Below, piece by piece: positions 56,505-64,000 of a DNA stretch of 64,000 nucleotides. The notes below the pieces were generated by a model that was given only the letters and a program-made list of their open reading frames with translations, did not search any database and was not told the origin of the DNA. The first letter of the stretch is position 1. Each line of letters starts with the position of its first letter. The position numbers and the translations under genes were made by a program. The stretch is from Tanypteryx hageni (Eukaryota; Arthropoda; Insecta; Odonata; Petaluridae), in assembly GCA_028673005.1 (NCBI GenBank), contig CM054114.1, forward strand, positions 123,285,307 through 123,349,306, given 5' to 3'.

Positions 56505-57600
56505 GTTTCAGACAGGTGGTCGCATGCCATGTCCTGCGTCATTACTCCTCTAAATGTAATGAAAACCTTGGCACGGCGGAAACCCGTTTGGGGTACGAGA
56601 TTATACTCACCCGCAGCCGTGTATGTTTTAATGTATCCGAGGTGAACGCTGTGCTAATCGGAAGCCACCAAACTATCGTCACATTTAATGTTCGCGTGAA
56701 AAGGTCGCAGTGTGGGGTCTTTTCCAGTTGTCTCAAGGTCTTGTTAATTTTGTTAAGGTGCTCCTATAACCTTGAAGGATTCGCGAACGAAACTTTAGAA
56801 ACATTCGTTTGAGTTAACGAGCGATTCATTGGTTAAAATTGCTAAAAAAAACACCTCACTCGTTTTCTCCACTATGAAGTTAGGTTAACTCAGCTTTTTA
56901 TAAGTTTGATTATTTTCTAGATATTATTTTTACTGTGTATTGTTTAAATATATTCTGAAATTTTTAGAATATGTACGTTCTTAAAGGGTATAGGTTGACC
57001 CGTTATAGACAAAATATTTAGGTGATCCTTAAAGAATTTCAGCTGCGAAATAGCCTTCTTCAATGAGAAATCTATGATCGTAAATAGTCACTTCAGTTTA
57101 TAGTCAGCGTATTATAGCTGGTATAGGAAGTTTCGCAGTAATATTGTGTATATGGTTCTATCTCATAGTTTAAAAAAAATATTGTTGGTGTCTCAATCGT
57201 CTGCAATTTGGTCGCCACTGCTAAACTATGCCTTCTGCTTTTCAAGTGCAGTAGAACTCAGTTATTTCGACAGCCAAAGAAGTGGCGAATCCGTGTCGCT
57301 GTAAACAGGATTGTCGCACTAATCCGGATCGGTGCACGAATCGAGAAAATTACCAAGTATTCGCTCGCTACGGCGAAGTGAACGGTAGATGAGTGATGAA
57401 GGAATTGCATTGTATGCAACGTGGGCCATTTGCTACCAAAATCAAAATCATTTACGAACCTCGTAGTAAAATGTTTGTCCTGCCTAAGAAAATAGGATCG
57501 TATCTGAAATTTCGATCGATACATTTTTGTTGGTCCTACATGAGGTGGACGCATAGACGTGAAAAAAACTTCAAAAAAGTGCCAAAATGCGCAGAAGTTT
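56505..57600. other. No gene; weak repeat D remnant near 57040
   Basis: AATTTCAGCTGCGAAATAGCC at 57038-57058 recalls the family D hairpin. The rest is AT-rich with no coding signal. Confidence 0.35.
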
Positions 57601-57601
57601 G

Positions 57602-58212
57602 TTACGGTAAAGGTACGTAATCGGGAAATGTGTACATTTACCGGTAAATGTGCACATTTACCACCAAGCTCGGTAAATGTAAGTTTAAGTTTCCACAAAT
57701 ACGTATTATCCGTACATTTCCTGGTAAATGTGCACTTTTTCCGACGTGCCTTGGTAAATATGGAAATAAGTAAGAATGAGAAATGCTACACTTTAATAAT
57801 TACGTTAATTTATAACAAAAATCATCGGGGGTTCGGTTCCACTGGTATATATTAAGATGAACGATTACCAACCCGAGGGGGGAACACAGTGAACGTGAGG
57901 AGGAACCAAAAACACTTCGATTAACCTACCCAACCCGGTGGGACCGAGTAAAATTTTCCCTCATGTTCAAATTTAGTTTAGTTCTGCACATTTACCACGA
58001 AATTTACACATTTACCGAACAACGCACATTTACCGTGCTTCTAAACTGCAACAGATGTTGCGACATTTATCCGCATTTACCAGTGTCTAGGCAAATGTGT
58101 ACACTTCCCCAATCCTATCCACGTTATACTTACATTGACCGAACTTGGTGTTAAATGTGCACGTTAACCGGGAAATGTACACATTTAACTGACTACGCAC
58201 ATTTACCGTGAC
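57602..58212. mobile_element. Inverted-repeat element with GGTAAATG iterons
   Basis: About 610 bp. The left arm and the reverse complement of the right arm align over about 85 bases: TACGGTAAAGGTACGTA against CACGGTAAATGTGCGTA, then GTGTACATTT.CCGGT, GTGCACATTTA.CACCAAG, TCGGT.AATGTAAGT. The octamer GGTAAATG or its reverse complement appears about ten times. No protein frame. Iterated motifs in long inverted ends are a feature of several DNA transposon groups. The superfamily is not assigned. Confidence 0.7.
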
Positions 58213-58387
58213 ATATATGACACGGGGATGCGTTCTGGAAACGTTCCTTGCAATGTGAATCTGGCTTGACATAGAGGAAGGTTAGTTTCGCTCCATACCT
58301 CTTTAGGAACCCTCCTCCAGGCCCAAAATTCCCAAACCTCTCTTTGATGCACTTATGTGTACAAATAGAGTTTTCTATTATCCAAGC

Positions 58388-58726
58388 GAGGGGTTGGAAA
58401 CTTACGTTCCACAAGCCGGATGCGGCGCCATGGAGCGCTTTATGCGGCCCGCGAAGTTGTGATGAAAAAGTGATTGGTGAAATTTAACAGAACATTTCTT
58501 ACTTTTTCAGAAAATTATGGTCTCAAAACCTTTACTGGCAAAGTTTTAAAACTAGTAAAGTATTTAGACTTGATTTTTACTAATATGAGACCACAGAATC
58601 TATAGGTCACTTCGGATGTACGCACTCATCCGGCCTGCCGAGGCTCTCGTGACTTCCAATGCGGCCCTCCGAAGCATTTGCAACTATGAATGTGGCTCGG
58701 CATGCAGAAAAGGTCGCCAACCTCTG
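58388..58726. mobile_element. hAT MITE, GC-rich type, with target-site duplication
   Basis: GAGGGGTTGGAAACTTACG at the left pairs with CAGAGGTTGGCGACC (reverse strand of the right end). Flanks ATCCAAGC (58380-58387) and GTCTAAGC (58727-58734) agree at 6 of 8. The TTTATGCGGCCCGCGAAG and GTGAAATTTA words are shared with 14411-14749. Length 339 bp. Confidence 0.75.
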
Positions 58727-58805
58727 GTCTAAGCTTATATACAAACCTCTCGAGCCCTCCAAAATATCTCTTCCTCGCTCAGTAATCTGAAATCCCAGAT
58801 CCCAA

Positions 58806-58935
58806 CTCCAAACTCACCGCGTTAATGCGAACCATGATTCACGTCGTATGAATTTTTGGCGTTAAAAAAACAAACCGTGTTGGGGCGAGGCAACATTATA
58901 AGATCCCATGTTATGGGAGGACCAGGTGTGCCGTG
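58806..58935 (+). repeat. Dispersed repeat F, second copy
   Basis: CGCGTTAATGCGAACCATGA, AATTTTTGGCGTTAAAAAAA, CAAACCGTGTTGGGGCGAGG, CATGTTATGGGAGGACCAGG, collinear with 56362-56500. Confidence 0.5.
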
Positions 58936-58939
58936 AGAT

Positions 58940-59205
58940 AGTATAGGTGTCGCGACATTAATGTTCAAATAACATGATCGCCAATTTTCCACGCCGGAAA
59001 GCCGTGCCATTTCAGCAACGGCTTGGCGTGACCGACAATAATTTGTCGTTCAATGAAGGGCTTTCGTGTTAACCGACGTCCCAGTAAAACCGATTTATAT
59101 TACGCCCTCACGACTCCGGTAAAAATTTCCTCCGGAATCACGTTAATATGCTTTTTCAGCCGGAATAATATCTAATTGGAGATTGCGGATTTCATGTTGC
59201 TCGAA
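58940..59205. other. No gene recognised
   Basis: Mixed sequence between repeat F and the purine tract. Confidence 0.35.
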
Positions 59206-59214
59206 AGTCTGAGA

Positions 59215-59410
59215 GTAGGAGGTGGAAAAACACGAGGGAGAAAGGTACCACGGGAGGGAGAATTTTTGAGAGAGGGAGAGAAAAGGGTTGAGAGAGAGGA
59301 GGTGGAGGGAGAAGAGGTGGAGGGAGAGGAGGTGGAAGGAGAGGAGGTGGAAGGAGAGGAGGTGGAAGGAGAGGGAGGGAAGGGGAAGGAGAGGAAGGGA
59401 GGAGGATAGG
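59215..59410. repeat. Polypurine tract with a 15-bp minisatellite
   Basis: From about 59296 to 59372 a unit of the form GGAGAGGAGGTGGAA is repeated about five times in frame, which gives a repetitive VEGEE-type or TSSPS-type translation on either strand. It abuts the tail of the retroelement end that follows. Confidence 0.85.
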
Positions 59411-59411
59411 G

Positions 59412-59730
59412 ATGAATAGATAGATAGATATTCGTCTTTATTTGGGCGAGATAGAGGCTCAAGTCTCTTCTTCCATCTAACCCATTGTCAATTACAGACA
59501 AGAAGAAAGTAGTAAAGAATAAAAATGAAATAAATGATTGCATAAAGTAAACTATTACATAAATATAATGACAAGTTAACATTTTAGGAAATGAAAAGAG
59601 GTGGAGATTTGTTTTTTGGGGAAAAACTAGGAATAATTAGTGTACATACTATTCTCTAGGAAAACCCCACTGCAGGAAAACACCCACACAAGAAGGGGGG
59701 CGTGAAATACCTGCGAAACCTACTGGTGAA
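59412..59730 (-). mobile_element. Retroelement 3' end with hairpin, AATAAAG and (ATCT)n tail
   Basis: Minus strand: CAGTAGGTTTCGCAGGTATT, TCACGCCCCCCTTCTTGTGT, a GTTTTCCTGCAGTGGGG word, then GAAGAGACTTGAGCCTC, a TCTCGCCC link, AAATAAAGACG and ATATCTATCTATC. The first 60 bases are about 90% identical by eye to the copy at 11246-11522, so the family was active recently. Confidence 0.75.
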
Positions 59731-59734
59731 AGGG

Positions 59735-60125
59735 GCGGTGGAGGAGAGGGAGGGAAGGAAGAGGAGGAGGAGAGAGAGGAAAAGAGGAGGAGAGGGAGGG
59801 AAGGAAGAGGAGAAGAGGGAGAGAAGGAGGAGAGGGAGGGAAAGAGGAGAGGGAGGGAGGGAGGAGAATAGAGAGGGAGGGAGGAGGAGAGAGAGAGGGA
59901 GGGAGGAGGAGAGGAATGCAGACATGGTGGAGGAGATGAAAACCGTTGAGGGAAGATAGGGATGGAGTGGACCTGAGTGTGACGGTGAAGTTGACGAAGA
60001 GAGTGGAGAGAGAGAGAAAGAGAGTGGAGGAAGAGTTTGGTGTGTAAAAAGGAGGGAGAGGGAAGAGGAAGAGAGGGAGTGGGAGCCAGGGTGGGGTTTA
60101 GGGAGAGAGAGAGGGGGAGGTGGGA
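59735..60125. repeat. Polypurine tract
   Basis: GGAGGAGAGAGAGGGAGGGA-like words over 390 bases. It continues the tract that is interrupted by the retroelement end. Confidence 0.9.
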
Positions 60126-60169
60126 AGGGTTTGGGTGCGACTGCACTGGTGGGTGAACCCTCCTCTCAT

Positions 60170-60870
60170 TCTTCACTCCCTCTCTCTCTCTCTCTCCTTC
60201 CCTCGGCACCTCTCTCACTCTACGTTTCCGATCGATATCATACCCTTGTCGTGTCCACTCTCTCTAAACCACGAATCACTCGCCTATCTCTTACGTGTTT
60301 GTGTTCGTTTGTGTGTCCTCTTTTTCCCCTCTATTTCGCACTTTATCACCCGTTCTCTTTTCCTCTCTTTTGTTCACTCTCTTTCTCCGTATGTCTCTCT
60401 CTCTCTTTCTCCGTATGTCTCTCTCTTTCTCCGTATGTCTCTCTCCCTTTCCTTCACTATCTCTCCCCCTCTCGCTAGCTCTCCCCTTTTCCCTCTTCAC
60501 CTCTTTCTCCATCTCTCTCCCTTTCTCCACCTCTACCTCCCTCTCTTTCTCCCTTTCTCCGCATCTACCTCCCTTCCTCTATTTTCTTTCCGCCTCTCCG
60601 CCCTCTTTTCCTCTTCTCTCCCTTTCTCATTTCCTCACTTTCCCTCACCCGTCTGTCCTTCGCAACTCTCTCCCACATTGTCCCCACTGTTCCTCTTCTG
60701 TCCCTTCCTCCACCCTTTCTCCCTCTTTCTTTACCAAAATTTAATGAAAAAGGGTCTACGTAGTCTCAATTTCGCTCGAACAAAGATGTTTTCCTCTCTC
60801 TTTCTCTCTCGTTGTCTTTTCACCCTCTCTCGTCCATTCTCCTTCCTTCTATTTTCCTTTCCCATCCCTG
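60170..60870 (+). repeat. Polypyrimidine tract
   Basis: A CTCTCTCTCTTTCTCCGTATG-type tract. The unit CTCTTTCTCCGTATGTCTCT is repeated three times near 60380-60440. The 276-codon frame across it is Ser/Leu/Phe/Pro low complexity. The change from purine to pyrimidine happens within about 50 bases (60125-60175). Confidence 0.9.
60745..60800 (+). mobile_element. Retroelement 3' tail inside the pyrimidine tract, diverged
   Basis: AGGGTCTACGTAGTCTCAAT, TTCGCTCG, AACAAAGATG, TTTTCCTCTCTC. It keeps the hairpin and the position of AATAAAG (AACAAAG here), on the plus strand and surrounded by pyrimidine-rich plus-strand sequence. Confidence 0.5.
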
Positions 60871-60874
60871 TTTT

Positions 60875-61910
60875 TCTAAAAACCGCATTTCCAGTTGTTA
60901 CCCACCAGTTGATGAAATTATTTGTTCAGAATATATATTGCTTCGTTTAATGGATTCCACAGCCATGATATCTAATGTTATCACATAATTAAGTTAATGT
61001 TGCAGATTAACTCTTTCTTGGAATCAAATGGCCAATAAAGCTATTTTCGCGTGTTTCATGCGTACAAAATCCGTCCTCGGCGGTAAATTCTCTCTATCCT
61101 CGATCGTAACAAGGACTGTTTTATTGGCCGTGATGGAGTACCTCATGCCATTAGATTTTTAGGTGAACCGTGAGGTGAGGCAGATATTTCATTTTCTGTT
61201 CGTCTATCTTTTTTGAAATTTTATTTTTTTTGGATCCTTCCAATATGTTATTCTTGTCCAGGCCTTACTTTCAGCTTTTTCTTTTTGGAAATTCCGTGGG
61301 TTAAGATTTTGAACGTTGTCGTGGATATTTAATGAATAGATTTTTCTTTTTCAGCCGAATAGGTTGACCATTAGCCTTGAACGGCAAATTTTGGGCGCAA
61401 AGATTTTCTATTTTAACATAAAATGAACGTTTGTGGTCTTTTTTTCTAAATCGTCGTTTTAATACTTGTATCCCGTAGCGTTTTGTTCCATTTCAGCCTT
61501 TTTTAATAGAGTCATCTGCAGTTTGTTTCTAATTGTGTTGAATGTATTCGCTACAAATGCAGTTTCAACGTGTTAGAAATTGAAATTTTCAACTTTAAAA
61601 TGGTACACTTGAAAAAAAATTTTTTCATCTTTGGTAAGCGGAGTTTTTTTCTATTTTTATTATGAGTGGAAGGCACTTTTGAAATTTCTAATTAACATAA
61701 TATATCGCTCCCTTTATCCTTGTAGCTAAATTCAAGGCAACACAATCGATTGACCGATTAGTGCCAGCGTCTACATTTGAGGACACTAATTTTGTCGTAA
61801 TTCATCGGATTACATGTTCTCAATTAAAAAGGCTTAACCACGAATGCCTTTAAACCATTTGATCAAAAGTCGAGATTTCAATTGCATTCGCTTCTAGGAT
61901 GTTAGAAGCT
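60875..61910. other. No gene; repeat D trace near 61070
   Basis: ATGCGTACAAAATCCGTCCT and CGGCGGTAAATTC at about 61059-61091 match the repeat D signature. The rest is AT-rich without coding signal. Confidence 0.35.
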
Positions 61911-61916
61911 AAAATG

Positions 61917-62905
61917 TCTATCTATATAAAACTCAACCTAGCTGGTTGGAAGTCTGCCGTTCCCTTAAAACATTCTCGCTTAATATCTTCGGATCTACTG
62001 AGTCTAACGAGCTGAAATTTTCACAATCATTAAACCCTCATGAGGTGGTCCCTAGAAAAATCAAACATCCCGGAAAAAGTCCCGGATTCGACTCCGGGAA
62101 ACAATTATATTTTCCCATAAGTTTACACGGGATTGTCGATTTTTCAAGGTGCAAGATTTTTTCTTTCATTCATCAAAATATGTAAATATCGACCAATTTT
62201 CTCCATTTTTGCTTATTTGACGGCTAAAACTATAAAATGTCTTATTTTTGCAATGTTTAGATGTTATACGGAGGAATTTGTCAGAAATACGCATTTCTTT
62301 TCGAAATTTTATAACTTTTTCGTACTCTTTCCGGGTGTTGCCAAGGCGTTCCCCATTGTTGCCTCCGATTGAATTAGCGTCTATTAAACCTTCAAATAGA
62401 CGAAAGAATTACATTATTCGCTTCGCACTTTTTATGAAGCATAGAAATTATTGTTGTAGTAACGTCAAACGTAATAGATTGCAAATTAATTAATTGCAGA
62501 TAAGTTTGATTGTATGGTTCACCCGTGTGTATTGCAGGAAGAAAATTTTGGATTTTTTTGGTGGTAACCTCCAGAGTGCGTCAGTCCTTTGGAGGGTTAC
62601 ATTTGTGCCAAAGTTGAGGAATAAATCGAGGTTAGATTTTTATTCTAGATCTTAGCCCACGTAACTTAACCATCCTAGCACCTGGAGGAAAAACAACAAA
62701 TATTGTTTACAAGGAAGTATTATAAATAAAAGGTAAAGTATGATGATATATTACTATTTTAGATTATTTTCAGACATCCTCCAGTATCTGTGTTTTATTT
62801 CGTTCTCGGACTTCTTTTTCAGTTATGTTATTTTAACCTTAACCTTCAACAAAATAAATACTCGGCCGCTTGAATATCCCGAGCGAAGCCGGATACATCT
62901 GCTAG
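61917..62905 (+). mobile_element. Non-autonomous Helitron-like element
   Basis: It begins TCTATCTATATAAAACTC and ends GAGCGAAGCCGGATACATCT then GCTAG. A 5' TC, a 3' CTAG preceded by a GCGAAGC hairpin region about 11 bases upstream, and the absence of duplication fit Helitron ends as seen in insects. Next base after CTAG is T, as expected for insertion at AT, although the preceding base is G. Length about 990 bp, with no Rep/helicase frame. The interior is shared with 50640-51135. Confidence 0.7.
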
Positions 62906-62909
62906 TATG

Positions 62910-63435
62910 TAATAAACTAAAAATCCCGATTAAATGGTTATCGAATAACCATGATATCGATTAACTGGAATTTTATAAACATACCTCGAAATTATTTTTC
63001 TGTGTCACCTATCTGCATATTAACGTTTATTTACTTTAGTTACATCTAATAAAGGTTTTAACACGTAGTACAGTATTAGTTGAACTGTAAACTTACTTTA
63101 TACTGTATCATTGAATTATTTATTTCAACCATACCATAAACAGTCTTTACCGGTCTTTTACAATGAGTCTAATAGCGATAACAAGGACGAACACATCAAA
63201 ACCATGCCCTCAGGAGGATTCAAACCCGTAACATCAGGTTCCAGTCTCGCCAACCATCCCTCCACCAAGACTTTTCTTTAAGATATTATTTGGAACTTTC
63301 TTACTATTTACTTGATTTTTTGTATCTGTTTACTATGACACGTGTACGTAGGCATCTCGATCAACCGAAACATCCAATTAACCGGGATAGAATCACCAAA
63401 TATGTAGGTAATATGTAAATAATATCTTATGTCAT
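62910..63435. other. No gene recognised
   Basis: AT-rich spacer. Near 63205-63265 GGATTCAAACCCGTAACATC resembles the B-box region of a tRNA-like unit (GGATTCAAACC) on the plus strand, but no A box partner was found. Confidence 0.35.
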
Positions 63436-63439
63436 ACAT

Positions 63440-63515
63440 GACCAAAGGGTTTAATGTAAGAAGGGACTATAGAGTCTCAATTTTGCCCTTAATAAAGTCG
63501 TAGGTCTGTCTGTAC
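63440..63515 (+). mobile_element. Retroelement 3' tail, plus strand
   Basis: AAGGGTTTAATGTAAGAAGG, GGGACTATAGAGTCTC (hairpin), AATTTTGCCCTTAATAAAG, TCGTAGGTCTGTCTGTAC. Nearly the same as 42505-42585 in the opposite orientation. Confidence 0.65.
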
Positions 63516-63564
63516 ATGTAATTCTCTTGTTAGTGAAAAGGGAAATAAGGGGTTTACTGTATTA

Positions 63565-63822
63565 CAGTGGCGTGGGGACGCCTACGCGGGTTTACGCGGT
63601 GCGTAGGGGCCCACCTGAAGATAGGCCCGCTGAGAAACTCGAAAATTATCAATTTTCATTTCTTTGTATAAATATACAAACTTGTATTTGACGCTTAGTA
63701 TTTACTGCGCATAAGCAATATTACTGCAAGTTTCCGCATGAAAACTTGTTATTTATTTTTTGTTATTTATCGATCACGAGAGTGGCCCACCGTTAATTCT
63801 TGCTGCGCCACGGCCCACGCTG
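63565..63822. mobile_element. Possible short hAT-like element
   Basis: CAGTGGCGTGGGGACGCCTA on the left and CAGCGTGGGCCGTGGCGCAG (reverse strand) on the right, with GGGGCCCACC and GTGGCCCACC inside. No matching 8-bp flanks, so only the ends support it. Confidence 0.45.
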
Positions 63823-63838
63823 TAGCATGTGTCCACGC

Positions 63839-64000
63839 AATGGCGGATTCAAAGGGATGGTAATGGGGTAATTACCTTCCCCTCCCCTTAAGGGAGATGA
63901 TCAATCATCATTAAAATATCTCAATAAATTTATTTTATATGATAGGCATTCTAGAAATACTTAGCCAGTATCAAAGCGGTGTATAATATATGTACACAGC
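63839..64000. mobile_element. hAT-like end (GGCGGAT type), continues past the window
   Basis: CAATGGCGGATTCAAAGGGA followed by GGGGTAATTACC and TTAAGGGAGATGATCA, collinear with 17558-17740 to the end of the window. Confidence 0.5.

Noticed and set aside
56300..56812. 170-codon frame as a host gene
   Set aside because: Its first half is dispersed repeat F, also present near 58.8 and 37.9 kb. No recognisable domain.
60120..60950. 276-codon plus-strand frame
   Set aside because: Translation of the CT-rich tract. The retroelement tail lies inside it.

Overview
This is a non-coding, repeat-dominated stretch of a eukaryotic nuclear genome. An arthropod, probably an insect, is the best guess. The reasons are an intact RTE-type LINE with a tri-nucleotide tail, many hAT, pogo/Tigger, PIF/Harbinger and Helitron-type ends, a MADF-domain fragment (a domain common in insect genomes and in PIF/Harbinger elements), an AT-rich background, and (TA)n, (CA)n and (TCTG)n microsatellites. 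Nothing looks bacterial, and there is no operon or host gene that I can support.

The only long, convincing coding sequence is the endonuclease-reverse transcriptase of the LINE (minus strand, about 42.94-46.09 kb). It is open for 933 codons and carries one frameshift near the N-terminus. Three decayed transposon protein fragments are hidden in other frames: the N-terminus of a hAT-type transposase (35.77-36.29 kb), the hAT C-terminal dimerisation domain (47.09-47.29 kb) and a MADF domain (21.06-21.36 kb). Most other open frames come from polypyrimidine/polypurine tracts or are chance frames.

Layout. 0-6 kb: short hAT derivatives and pieces of a TIR element called MITE-A here. 6-8 kb: a polypyrimidine tract, then MITE-A copies with a PIF/Harbinger-like MITE nested in one of them. 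9-13.5 kb: dispersed repeats and two polypurine blocks around a retroelement 3' end and a hAT MITE. 14.4-16.3 kb: a three-level nest (SINE-like unit in a fold-ended element in a hAT-like element). 17-25 kb: an AT-rich stretch, the MADF-bearing inverted-repeat element and a pogo-like element holding a TA-flanked MITE. 26-33.5 kb: a hAT MITE, a second and third fold-ended element (one beside a paralogous empty site, one in another triple nest), and MITE-A copies. 34.7-37.3 kb: a 2.66-kb hAT element. 41-49.7 kb: a palindromic MITE, retroelement tails, the LINE, a tRNA-derived SINE head, two hAT elements with good target-site duplications, and long polypurine tracts. 50-64 kb: Helitron-type copies, a minisatellite, a palindrome-rich iteron element (57.6-58.2 kb), a hAT MITE, and a kilobase-scale polypurine block meeting a polypyrimidine block (59.2-60.9 kb).

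The strongest new observation is a short retroelement 3' end. It has a hairpin, then AATAAAG, then a tetranucleotide tail. It occurs about nine times, and most copies lie in or beside long tracts that are pyrimidine-rich on the element's own strand. Other leads are the MITE-A family, the GGTAAATG iteron palindrome and a dispersed motif whose reverse complement resembles a hammerhead ribozyme core. All family assignments rest on reading the sequence by eye. No database search or alignment was run.
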